Positions 1 to 8,373 of a stretch of DNA of 46,097 nucleotides are shown here, piece by piece; the first letter of the stretch is position 1; every line of letters begins with the position of its first letter. The position numbers and the translations under genes were made by a program. Source of the stretch: an uncultured Flavobacteriales bacterium (lineage in GTDB: Bacteria; Bacteroidota; Bacteroidia; Flavobacteriales; BACL11); assembly GCA_905612305.1 (NCBI GenBank), contig CAJQRK010000037.1, forward strand, positions 1-46,097. The letters are read 5' to 3'. The notes under the pieces are model-generated. The model saw only the letters and a list, made by a program, of their open reading frames with translations. It was not told where the DNA came from and did no database searches.

Positions 1-1053
1 GTCATGCAGGTAGTAAAAGTAGATAATAAAGTCTTTGTTGGTAAGGATGTAATCCATTGTGCAGTATTTAAGAAGAAAGATGAGCGCACCATCTATAATA
101 TGATTTATAAAGATGGAAAGTCAGGAAATATTATGATGAAACGTTTTCCAGTAACATCTATTACAAGAGGAAAGGATTATAAGCTGACAAAATCAGACAC
201 AGGAAGTAAGGTGCTTTATTTTACAGCCAATCCTAATGGAGAGGCTGAAACAGTTTGTGTAAATTTGAAAAAATTACAAAAACTGAAAGTATTAAAAATA
301 GATATTAATTTTTCCGATTTATCCATTAAAGGAAAAGGTGCTGGAGGAAACATTGTTACTAAAAATCCAGTTCGAACAGTAGAGTTAAAATATACAGGTG
401 TTTCAACCTTATCAGCTCGTAAAATTTGGTTTGACGATAATGTACAAAGAATAAATGTTGAAGCAAGAGGAGAATTGCTAGGAGAGTTTTCTGCAGAAGA
501 TCAGATACTAACCATTAGTCAAAAAGCAATTATTGAACTTAAAAGTTTTGACATCAGCAATCATTTTGATGATGATATGATTACAATTGAAAAACTTAAT
601 CCTAAAAAAGCGGTAACTGCTATTTATTTTGATGGAGCAAAAAAAAAATATTTTGTAAAGCGTTTCCTTATTGAGCATAATACTGGTAAATTTAATTTTA
701 TAACAGAACATAAGGATAGTCTCTTAGAATTAGCTTCTACTGATTGGCGTCCTCAAGTTGAACTTGTATTTATAAAAGAAAAAGGAAAAGACAGGCAAAC
801 TAAAATTATTAATTTGGAAGAGTTTATTGCTGTAAAGGGCGTAAAAGCTATAGGCAATAGACTGTCTTCTAAGAAAATAAAAGAGATTAATTTGCTTGAA
901 CCTTTATCTTATACTGAGTCTATTGAAGCAGAAGAAGTAGAAGCGGAAGAATTTGCTACTGAGGTAATTGTAAGTAAGGAAATAGAACTTACTATTACAA
1001 ACGACAAATCTGATCAAGATAATTCAGAAGGCCAGATTACTCTTGAACTATAA
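1..1053 (+). CDS. parC: DNA topoisomerase IV subunit A, C-terminal part (5' partial)
   Basis: This is the C-terminal half of a type IIA topoisomerase A subunit; the reading frame is open through base 1, so the gene begins outside the window and the first ATG at 4 is internal. The catalytic tyrosine domain is missing from view. What remains is the DNA-wrapping beta-pinwheel type domain, with repeated blade-like segments and a GKGAGGNIVTKNPV motif near residue 112 that resembles the GyrA-box (GRGAGGN). An acidic Glu-rich tail (about residues 310-349) follows. Bacteroidota topoisomerase IV A subunits have this layout; GyrA is the alternative, but the divergent blades and the long linker favour ParC. 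The enzyme decatenates daughter chromosomes together with ParE. Confidence 0.85.
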   Translation, partial: VMQVVKVDNKVFVGKDVIHCAVFKKKDERTIYNMIYKDGKSGNIMMKRFPVTSITRGKDYKLTKSDTGSKVLYFTANPNGEAETVCVNLKKLQKLKVLKIDINFSDLSIKGKGAGGNIVTKNPVRTVELKYTGVSTLSARKIWFDDNVQRINVEARGELLGEFSAEDQILTISQKAIIELKSFDISNHFDDDMITIEKLNPKKAVTAIYFDGAKKKYFVKRFLIEHNTGKFNFITEHKDSLLELASTDWRPQVELVFIKEKGKDRQTKIINLEEFIAVKGVKAIGNRLSSKKIKEINLLEPLSYTESIEAEEVEAEEFATEVIVSKEIELTITNDKSDQDNSEGQITLEL

Positions 1054-1089
1054 TTTGATATACTAATCGCTAATAGCAGGTAATTTATT

Positions 1090-1097
1090 TATCTTTG
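1090..1097 (+). promoter_or_regulatory. Putative -7 element (TATCTTTG)
   Basis: TATCTTTG matches the Bacteroidota -7 consensus TAnnTTTG and lies 21 bp before the ATG at 1119. No TTG is found at the usual 17-23 bp upstream, so the call rests on one element. An earlier ATG at 1111 runs into a stop after three codons, which fixes the start at 1119. Confidence 0.45.
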
Positions 1098-1118
1098 TAA
1101 TATTAAAAAAATGAAAAA

Positions 1119-3422
1119 ATGAAAAAAATTATAATTGTATTATTTATGCCATTTATTATGTATGGGCAAACTAATTTTAATTTAGGATTAATTGGAAGTT
1201 ATGAGTGGCCAACTACTGAGGGGAGTGATATTTGGGGATGGGTAGATGGAAATGGAAATGAATATGCACTTGTGGGGCTTAATGATGGTTTCTCTTGTGT
1301 TAATCTATCAAACCCTTCTAATCCTTTAGAGGAATTTTATATTTCAGATATTAATTCCACTTGGAGAGATATAAAAACATGGGGTAATTATGCATATGTA
1401 ACCACTGAAGCTGATGCTGGCTTATTGATAGTTGATTTGACAGATATGACTGGAGGAACTTATTGGCATGTTTCTTCTTTTGTGCACCCTACAAATGGAA
1501 GTTCAGTAGAATTTACTGCAGCTCATAATATTTATATAGATGAAGATGGTATAGCTTATATCTTTGGAGCATCTTCTAACTTAGGAATTTCGCCTGCTGA
1601 TGGAGCAATCTTTTTGGATGTAGCCGCTAACGCTACTGCACCAGCTTATTTAGGAGAATGGGATGAACAATACATACATGATGGTATGGCAAGAGGAGAT
1701 ACTATGTATGCGGGTTGTATTTATACAGGAGAATTGTATGTGGTGGATGTAAGTAATAAGAGTAACCCTACTGTATTAGGAACCCATAGTACTCCAAATA
1801 ATTTTACTCACAATGCTTGGGTGAGTGATAATGGTAATTTTGTTTTTACAACTGATGAGCAATCAGATGCTTATTTAGCAGCATATGATATTCAAAATAT
1901 CAATAACATACAAGAAGTAGATAGAATTCAGTCTAATCCAGGAGAACTATCAATACCGCATAATACACATGTTGATGGAAACTTTTTGATTACTTCCTAC
2001 TATAGAGATGGAACTACAGTTCATGATATTACCTACCCAAATAATATGATACAAGTTGCGTATTATGATTCTTACTCAGGAGCTGGAAATGGTTTTGATG
2101 GTTGTTGGGGCACTTATCCTTTTTTACCGTCAGGATTAATTATTTCTTCTGAGATAAATAGTAGTGCAAATCAATCTGCTAAATTAATGATTTATGAAAG
2201 AGGATTTGTACAAGCATGTTATTTAGAAGGTAATGTAACGGATGCTTTAACTGGAAATGCTTTAACTGGCGCAAGTGTTGAAATTTTAAATACAACTCTT
2301 GCTAATAGCTCTTCTTCAAATTTATTAGGTGATTATATAAGTGGTACTGCTAATTCTGCTACTTATGATGTTGTTTTTTCAAAGCCAGGCTATTTGACTG
2401 ATACTTTATCAGCTAATTTAACTAATGGAGTAATTACAATCTTGGATGCTTTTTTACAGCCTTTAGTTTCATTTGTTGCAAACGGAATGGTAATTGATGT
2501 TGCTGGAAATGGTATTGCAAATGCTGATGTGGTGATTTATAATAATGATTTCACCTTTACTATGACTACTGATGCAAATGGAAACTTTAGTATTAACTCT
2601 ATGTATGAAGGAGGTTATGAGGTAATAGCAGGCAAGTGGGGATATATTACGTCTTGTGATAATGAATATATTGATGCTTCATCATCTATTACTATTACTT
2701 TGGAAGAAGGTTATTATGATGACTTTATTTTTGATTTTGGTTGGACGGTAAATGGAAACGCTTCAACAGGATTATGGGAAAGAGGAGAGCCAGAAGGAAC
2801 AATCCTTGCTGTATGGCAAGGGACTAGCTATGGAGCCTTAGAATTTAATCCTGAGCTTGATGTTAGTCTAGATTGTGGTGATTTTGCCTTTGTGACTGGA
2901 AACGGAGGTGGTAGTGCTGGTAATGATGATGTTGATGATGGGAATACAGTATTAACCTCACCAGTGTTTGATGCAATAAATAACTCAGCAAATTATCTTG
3001 AATATTATAAGTGGTTTGCTATAGGAGGAGGGAATGGTAATTCTAGTGACGAACTAACAGTAAGTATCTCTAACGGAATTACTACTGTCTTGTTAGAAAC
3101 GATAACGCTAAACTCATCCCCACTTAACAGTTGGACTTATAGTGTTTTTGATATGAGTCAATATATAACGCCTACTACAACAATGCAATTAATAATAGAA
3201 ACAGCAGATCTTGGAAGTGGAGATCTAATAGAGGCAGCTTTTGATAAGTTTGCAATTACAAATACAATACCTACTATAAATGAGCAAGAACTAACTACTG
3301 ATAAAGGAAAGTTAATTAAGGTGGTTGATGTATTGGGCAGAAGTTTAAATTCTACAGAAAAAACGCCATTGTTCTATATTTATGAGAATGGGGTAGTTGA
3401 AAAAAGAATAGTTATTCAATAA
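1119..3422 (+). CDS. Secreted choice-of-anchor B / LVIVD-type protein with carboxypeptidase-regulatory-like domains and a sorting-type C-terminus
   Basis: A signal peptide (residues 1-16, ending YGQ) is followed by a beta-propeller-like region of LVIVD-type repeats (about 20-365; LLIVDLTD, LYVVDVSN), matching the choice-of-anchor B family. Two carboxypeptidase regulatory-like beta-sandwich domains follow (about 368-455 and 457-530), then a beta-rich jelly-roll-like domain (about 535-715) and a conserved C-terminus (about 730-767; VVDVLGR, then GVVEKRIVIQ). That C-terminus is also on the next gene and resembles a short module I recall at the end of many secreted Flavobacteriia proteins, so Type IX secretion export is likely. 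The ligand or substrate is unknown. No catalytic residues are recognisable, so a structural or adhesive surface role is as likely as an enzymatic one. Confidence 0.75.
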   Translation: MKKIIIVLFMPFIMYGQTNFNLGLIGSYEWPTTEGSDIWGWVDGNGNEYALVGLNDGFSCVNLSNPSNPLEEFYISDINSTWRDIKTWGNYAYVTTEADAGLLIVDLTDMTGGTYWHVSSFVHPTNGSSVEFTAAHNIYIDEDGIAYIFGASSNLGISPADGAIFLDVAANATAPAYLGEWDEQYIHDGMARGDTMYAGCIYTGELYVVDVSNKSNPTVLGTHSTPNNFTHNAWVSDNGNFVFTTDEQSDAYLAAYDIQNINNIQEVDRIQSNPGELSIPHNTHVDGNFLITSYYRDGTTVHDITYPNNMIQVAYYDSYSGAGNGFDGCWGTYPFLPSGLIISSEINSSANQSAKLMIYERGFVQACYLEGNVTDALTGNALTGASVEILNTTLANSSSSNLLGDYISGTANSATYDVVFSKPGYLTDTLSANLTNGVITILDAFLQPLVSFVANGMVIDVAGNGIANADVVIYNNDFTFTMTTDANGNFSINSMYEGGYEVIAGKWGYITSCDNEYIDASSSITITLEEGYYDDFIFDFGWTVNGNASTGLWERGEPEGTILAVWQGTSYGALEFNPELDVSLDCGDFAFVTGNGGGSAGNDDVDDGNTVLTSPVFDAINNSANYLEYYKWFAIGGGNGNSSDELTVSISNGITTVLLETITLNSSPLNSWTYSVFDMSQYITPTTTMQLIIETADLGSGDLIEAAFDKFAITNTIPTINEQELTTDKGKLIKVVDVLGRSLNSTEKTPLFYIYENGVVEKRIVIQ

Positions 3423-3457
3423 TATAAAATATATTTACAATTCTATAATATTAAATC

Positions 3458-4597
3458 ATGAAAGAAGGTATTCTAATATGCGCTTTTCTTCCTTTATTAA
3501 TTATTGCTCAGCAAAGAAAAGAAGTGCTTTTTATAGGAAATTCATATACCTATTACAATAATATGCCACAATTAGTTGAGCAAATAGCCTTATCCTTTGG
3601 CGATTCACTTATTCACGATAGTAGTACCCCGGGCGGAGCAAACTTTAATACTCATACAAATAATACACAAACGCTTGCTAAAATTAATCAGCAACAATGG
3701 GATTATGTAGTATTGCAAGCGCAGAGTCAAGAACCTTCATTCTCTCCAGTACAAGTAGCAAATAATACATATCCCTATGCTGAAATTTTAGTAGATTTTA
3801 TTCACGTCAACTCAAGCTGTACAGAGCCTTTATTTTTTATGACTTGGGGTAGGAAGTATGGCGATCAGCAGAACTGTCAAGCTTACCCACCAATCTGCAC
3901 ATATTTAGGTATGCAGCAAAGGTTAAGGGAAAGTTATTTAGAAATGGCTTTTAACGATAGCGCATCTTGTGCTCCAGTGGGCATGGCTTGGAAGGCGTCA
4001 ATTGCAATAGATAGTACTATTAATTTATATTCTTCTGATAATAGCCACCCTAGTATTTATGGAAGTTATTTGGCAGCCTGCACGTTCTATGCCAGTATTT
4101 TCAAAAAGAGTCCGATAGGAAGTAGTTTTTGGCCTGCAGCTATTGATTCTAATACAGCTTATAGCTTACAGCAAATTGGGAGCAATACGGTATTGGATAG
4201 CTTAGCAGTTTGGAATATCTTGAATGCAGACTTTTCATTTATACAAACTAATGATAGTATAAGTTGTACAAACCTATCTTCTAATTATGAAAGTCTAATT
4301 TGGGATTTTGGAGATGGGACTTCTTCTTTTAATGAACATCCTACTCATGTTTATGGTAATAGTGGGGTGTATACCATTACTTTATCAGCCTTAACTAACG
4401 GGGGTTGTTTGTTGGACACCTTTTCCCTTAATATTACAGTTAATATCAGTACAGAAATTAATGAAGTTATCAGTAAAAGAAAATTAGTTGAAGTAATAGA
4501 TGTGTTGGGGAAAAAAGGAATTAAGCCAAAACCTAATGTGCCTTTATTTTACCGCTATGATGATGGAACAGTGGAAAAAAGAATTATTATAGAGTAA
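3458..4597 (+). CDS. Secreted SGNH/GDSL-like hydrolase with PKD domain and sorting-type C-terminus
   Basis: A short signal peptide (1-18) precedes an SGNH-hydrolase-like domain. Block I is FIGNSYTYY with Ser29 as the predicted nucleophile, a block with WDYVVLQAQSQ follows, and block V is DNSHP with Asp194 and His197 as the remaining catalytic residues. This resembles the DUF4886 subgroup of SGNH proteins, which act as esterases or lipases on undefined substrates. A PKD domain follows (about 255-330, WDFGDGT at about 282), then a C-terminal module (VIDVLGKKG, GTVEKRIIIE) nearly identical in pattern to that of the gene 35 bp upstream. The pair is probably co-transcribed and exported by the same system. 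The hydrolase activity is inferred from motifs; the substrate is not known. Confidence 0.75.
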   Translation: MKEGILICAFLPLLIIAQQRKEVLFIGNSYTYYNNMPQLVEQIALSFGDSLIHDSSTPGGANFNTHTNNTQTLAKINQQQWDYVVLQAQSQEPSFSPVQVANNTYPYAEILVDFIHVNSSCTEPLFFMTWGRKYGDQQNCQAYPPICTYLGMQQRLRESYLEMAFNDSASCAPVGMAWKASIAIDSTINLYSSDNSHPSIYGSYLAACTFYASIFKKSPIGSSFWPAAIDSNTAYSLQQIGSNTVLDSLAVWNILNADFSFIQTNDSISCTNLSSNYESLIWDFGDGTSSFNEHPTHVYGNSGVYTITLSALTNGGCLLDTFSLNITVNISTEINEVISKRKLVEVIDVLGKKGIKPKPNVPLFYRYDDGTVEKRIIIE

Positions 4598-4603
4598 ATA
4601 CAA

Positions 4604-5287
4604 CTATTGTTTCAAGATAGATTCTCCATTCAAGTTAGTGGTGAGTACATCACTCATGTAATTAAAGAATGGACGTACTGCTATAAAAGAATTAATTACA
4701 GTAGTATGAAAGTCTTTAGATAACACTTCTTTATTAGTAAACCTCCGGAGGAAAATAAAATCCTTCTTTTTAATCAATTCAATATTAGGATGATTTTTAT
4801 CGAAACCTGCAGGAGCAACCTTAAGTGCGTTTCTTATATAAAAACTGCCAAATGTATTTTTGATATTGGCTGTGTTTAGTATGTCTTCAATAATTGAACT
4901 GTCCATCTCAAATTCCTTCCTTATTCTGAATAGATCTTCTTTATTAGGTTGCCAGAATCCTGCCGCTAAGAATGAACCCTCATTAGTAATCTCTAAATGA
5001 TACCCTCCTCTTAAAGTTTCAGTAGCTCTTTTGTAGCCACAACTTCTATAAATCTTGTAAGGGGTTTTATCTTTTGAAAAACGAATATCTCTGTAAATTC
5101 TATAGACTTTCATTTCTGCTATATTATCAATAGCAGATAATTTCTCATTTATAGCAGTAAAGAAATTTTTTATTTGCCCTTCTTCCTTCTGGTAATATTC
5201 TTTGTTTTCAGCAAACCACTCTCTATCATTATTATGCTTTAGATCCATTAAGAATCTAAAAATTGAAGGATTCACGATTGCAGTCAT
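4604..5287 (-). CDS. DUF2461 family protein
   Basis: The whole 227-residue protein fits the DUF2461 (TIGR02453) family: FLMDLKHNNDREWFAENK near the N-terminus, KVYRIYRDIRFSKDKTPYK at about 60-80, and GGYHLEI followed by GFWQPNKEDL in the middle. The biochemical role of the family is not established. It starts 7 bp after the stop of hutU on the same strand, so it is the last gene of a DUF5522-hutU-DUF2461 group. It ends 6 bp from the stop of the convergent SGNH hydrolase gene, with no obvious terminator between them. Confidence 0.88.
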   Translation of the reverse strand: MTAIVNPSIFRFLMDLKHNNDREWFAENKEYYQKEEGQIKNFFTAINEKLSAIDNIAEMKVYRIYRDIRFSKDKTPYKIYRSCGYKRATETLRGGYHLEITNEGSFLAAGFWQPNKEDLFRIRKEFEMDSSIIEDILNTANIKNTFGSFYIRNALKVAPAGFDKNHPNIELIKKKDFIFLRRFTNKEVLSKDFHTTVINSFIAVRPFFNYMSDVLTTNLNGESILKQ

Positions 5288-5294
5288 TGTATTT

Positions 5295-7298
5295 TTATAA
5301 ATCTAATGAATCTATTAAGCCGTCATCAGCTGCATTAGGCATAGTAACCTTTAGGTCAGGATTCATTTGCATAGCTCTTTCAATCGCAAAGTTGGCTTCT
5401 TTGTTTCTTGCCCAACTTCTTCTAGAAATTCCATTATTTACATCCCAAAATAGCATAGATTTTAAGCGCCTATCCGCATCTTTAGTTCCATCTAGCAGCA
5501 TGCCAAAACCACCATTTATTACTTCTCCCCAACCAACTCCACCACCATTATGAATTGAAACCCAGGTAGCCCCTCTAAAACTATCACCTATTACATTCTG
5601 GATAGCCATATCAGCAGTAAACTGTGAGCCGTCATAAATATTAGAAGTTTCTCTGTATGGAGAATCTGTTCCAGAAACATCATGATGATCACGCCCTAAA
5701 ACTACAGGAGCGGAAAGTTCCCCATTAGCAATGGAATTGTTAAAAGCTTCAGCAATTTTCATTCTTCCCTCCGCATCAGCATATAAAATACGAGCTTGTG
5801 AGCCTACAACCATTTGATTGTCTCCTGCAGCTTTTATCCAATTAATGTTGTCTCTCATTTGTAATTTAATTTCAGCAGGGGAGTGTTGCATGATTTCTTC
5901 TAGCACATCACAGGTAATTTTATCAGTAATAGCCAAATCCTTAGCGTCATTTGAAGCGCATACCCACCTGAAAGGTCCAAAACCATAATCAAAACACATT
6001 GGACCCATAATATCCTGCACATAGGAAGGGTATTTAAATTCTCCTTTTTCATTTAAAATCTCAGCGCCAGCACGGCTAGCTTCTAGCAAAAAAGCGTTTC
6101 CATAATCAAAAAAGTACATACCTCTTTTGCTTAAAATGTTAATTGCATTTGTATGACGGATTAAAGTTTTTTGCACTTCCTTTTTAAATTGTTTTGGATT
6201 AGTAGCCATCATTTCATTAGCAGCTTCATAGCTCATGCTAACAGGGTAGTAGCCGCCTGCCCAAGGGTTGTGAAGTGAAGTTTGGTCAGAGCCTATTTCA
6301 ATATGAATGTTACGCTCTACAACTTTTTCCAAGAGGTCAACTATATTTCCGTCATAAGCGATTGAAACCGCTTCTTTATTTTTTCGTGCAGCAATAGCCC
6401 TATTTAGTAATTCGTCTAAATCTTTGTATACTTCATCTACCCATCCCTGCTGATGTCTTTTGTAAGTTGCTCGAGGGTTTACTTCTGCAACTATACATAC
6501 GCCTTTTGCAATTACACATGCTTTAGGTTGTGCGCCACTCATACCTCCTAATCCTGCAGTAACAAATATCTTCCCACTTAAATCTTCAGCAGTTGCATCA
6601 ATTTTTCGTGCTGCATTTAGTACTGTAATGGTTGTTCCGTGCACTATTCCTTGAGGGCCAATATACATGAACGAGCCTGCCGTCATTTGGCCATATTGGG
6701 TAACACCTAAAGCATTAAATTTCTCATAATCATCAGGTTTTGAGTAATTAGGAATCATCATTCCATTTGTAACCACAACTCTAGGCGCCTCTTTATGAGA
6801 AGGAAATAATCCCATAGGGTGCCCTGAATATAAAACAAGCGTTTGCTCATCATTCATTTCTGCTAAGTATTGCATACATAGTAGATATTGTGCCCAGTTT
6901 TGAAATACAGATCCATTTCCACCATAAGTAATGAGTTCTGCAGGATGTTGGGCAATAGAATCATCTAGATTGTTAGAGAGCATCATTTGTATGGCTGCTG
7001 CCTGTTTGCTTTTATGTGGAAAATCTTCTAGATGCCTTGCTTTAATCTCATAATTTGGCATAAAACGATACATGTAGATTCTTCCGTATTTTTTTAGTTC
7101 TTCTGCAAATTCAGGGGCTAATTCGGCATGCATATATTCAGGAAAATAACGCAGAGCATTACGTATTGCTAATTGTTTTTCTTCTTTGTTTAGTATATTC
7201 TTTCTGTTAGGGGCATGACTAATATTTACATTAATTTCTTTCTTATCAGGAAGTTCTGATGGAATTCCTTGTAAAATGGCTTGTTTAAGATTTGTCAT
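5295..7298 (-). CDS. hutU: Urocanate hydratase
   Basis: Urocanase converts urocanate to 4-imidazolone-5-propionate, the second step of histidine degradation, using tightly bound NAD+. The 667 residues match the long Bacteroidota form. Visible motifs are YGGNGSVFQNWAQY (about 125), SGHPMGLFPSH, GPQGIVHGTT, the glycine-rich GLGGMSGAQPKA (about 250), YGFGPFRWVCASND (about 455) and, near the C-terminus, GRDHHDVSGTDSPYRET and SIHNGGGVGWGEVINGG. All family blocks look present, so the enzyme should be active. No hutH, hutI or hutG is in the window, so the rest of the pathway lies elsewhere. Its start overlaps the small DUF5522 gene by 14 bp, implying translational coupling. Confidence 0.96.
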   Translation of the reverse strand: MTNLKQAILQGIPSELPDKKEINVNISHAPNRKNILNKEEKQLAIRNALRYFPEYMHAELAPEFAEELKKYGRIYMYRFMPNYEIKARHLEDFPHKSKQAAAIQMMLSNNLDDSIAQHPAELITYGGNGSVFQNWAQYLLCMQYLAEMNDEQTLVLYSGHPMGLFPSHKEAPRVVVTNGMMIPNYSKPDDYEKFNALGVTQYGQMTAGSFMYIGPQGIVHGTTITVLNAARKIDATAEDLSGKIFVTAGLGGMSGAQPKACVIAKGVCIVAEVNPRATYKRHQQGWVDEVYKDLDELLNRAIAARKNKEAVSIAYDGNIVDLLEKVVERNIHIEIGSDQTSLHNPWAGGYYPVSMSYEAANEMMATNPKQFKKEVQKTLIRHTNAINILSKRGMYFFDYGNAFLLEASRAGAEILNEKGEFKYPSYVQDIMGPMCFDYGFGPFRWVCASNDAKDLAITDKITCDVLEEIMQHSPAEIKLQMRDNINWIKAAGDNQMVVGSQARILYADAEGRMKIAEAFNNSIANGELSAPVVLGRDHHDVSGTDSPYRETSNIYDGSQFTADMAIQNVIGDSFRGATWVSIHNGGGVGWGEVINGGFGMLLDGTKDADRRLKSMLFWDVNNGISRRSWARNKEANFAIERAMQMNPDLKVTMPNAADDGLIDSLDL

Positions 7299-7458
7299 TT
7301 TTTTGCTTTAGTTCTTTTCTGTAAGGACAATGTTTGCAATTATTATTGCAGCAATAGCCTCTTTTCAAATGATATTTTTCTGTAAATACAATATAGCCTT
7401 CTTTAGAATGGTAATAATCCTCCTTATCTAGATGGTCTATTTTTGAAAATCCTTTCAT
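7285..7458 (-). CDS. Small Cys-rich DUF5522 family protein (57 aa)
   Basis: Reading the minus strand from the ATG at 7456-7458 gives an uninterrupted 57-codon gene ending in TAA at 7285-7287. The protein has VFTEKYHLKRGYCC, a run of three Asn, then CKHCPY, which is the DUF5522 pattern (YHLxRGYCCxxxCxHCPY). The four cysteines (CC, CxxC) suggest a small metal-binding or iron-sulfur site; the family function is unknown. It lies directly upstream of hutU and overlaps its first codons by 14 bp. It is too short for common ORF cut-offs and easily missed. Confidence 0.85.
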   Translation of the reverse strand: MKGFSKIDHLDKEDYYHSKEGYIVFTEKYHLKRGYCCNNNCKHCPYRKELKQKNDKS

Positions 7459-7488
7459 AGGCTGTGCTAAATTACGATATTTGCACGA

Positions 7489-8373
7489 ATGAAAATAGAA
7501 AGTCAGGAAATATCATTACCAATCTTAAAAGAGAAAGATATTCGCTTATTTGTAAAGCGTTTGGATAAAATACATCCTTTTATTTCAGGAAATAAATGGT
7601 TTAAATTAAAGTATAACTTAATTGAAGCCAAAAAGCTTGGTTATAAAACCTTATTGACTTTTGGTGGGGCTTATTCTAATCATATTGTTGCAACTGCTTT
7701 TGCAGCAAAAGAGAATTGTTTGAAGAGCATAGGTGTTATAAGAGGAGAGGAGCACTTGCCTTTAAATCCTACTTTGCGTTTTGCTAGAGAAAATGGAATG
7801 GAATTACATTATGTGAGTAGAGCGGATTATCGATTAAAAGCAACTCCTATATTTTTGGATAAACTAAAAGCACAATTTGGTGATTTCTATTTATTACCTG
7901 AAGGAGGGGCTAATGAATTAGCTATTAAAGGAGCTGAAGAAATTTTAGATGCAAGTGACACTCAAGATTATATTTGTTGCCCTGTAGGTACTGGAGGAAC
8001 AATTTCTGGCATTATAAATACTGCTAATTCTATGCAGCAAGTAATTGGTTTTCCTGCCATTAAAGGATCTGGCGACTTACTAAAAGATGTAATATGCTGG
8101 ACAAATGATAAATATTTTAAATTTATAAATAGTTATTCTTATGGTGGTTATGCAAAAGTATCTAAAGAGTTAATTCAATTTATAAATGAGTTTTATAAAA
8201 CACAAGATATCCCTTTGGATACAGTATATACTGGAAAAATGATGATGGGTGTTTTGGACTTAGTAGCTAAAGATTACTTCCCAAAAGGAAGTGCAGTTCT
8301 ATTTATACACACTGGTGGTTTGCAAGGAAATAAAGGAATGTCTGAACGATTGGGAGTTAAACTTCCCTCATAA
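7489..8373 (+). CDS. ACC deaminase / D-cysteine desulfhydrase-like PLP enzyme
   Basis: This is a fold-type II PLP enzyme of the 1-aminocyclopropane-1-carboxylate deaminase / D-cysteine desulfhydrase family. FISGNKWFKLKY contains Lys36, the predicted Schiff-base lysine; TFGGAYSNHIVATA is the substrate-carboxylate loop; PVGTGGTISG (about 165) is the phosphate-binding glycine loop. At 294 residues it is slightly shorter than the about 330 of characterised members, with a shortened middle. Sequence alone does not separate ACC deaminase from D-cysteine desulfhydrase or another D-amino acid lyase. It is divergent from the DUF5522-hutU group and its last 17 bp overlap the end of the convergent oxidoreductase gene. 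Confidence 0.82.
   Translation: MKIESQEISLPILKEKDIRLFVKRLDKIHPFISGNKWFKLKYNLIEAKKLGYKTLLTFGGAYSNHIVATAFAAKENCLKSIGVIRGEEHLPLNPTLRFARENGMELHYVSRADYRLKATPIFLDKLKAQFGDFYLLPEGGANELAIKGAEEILDASDTQDYICCPVGTGGTISGIINTANSMQQVIGFPAIKGSGDLLKDVICWTNDKYFKFINSYSYGGYAKVSKELIQFINEFYKTQDIPLDTVYTGKMMMGVLDLVAKDYFPKGSAVLFIHTGGLQGNKGMSERLGVKLPS

Noticed and set aside
5263-5553. Plus-strand open frame over the 3' end of hutU.
   Set aside because: Antisense to hutU; low-complexity Pro/Ser-rich product with no family.
5295-7298. hutU as a pseudogene because other hut genes are absent.
   Set aside because: The reading frame is full-length with all conserved blocks; hut genes are often dispersed in Bacteroidota.
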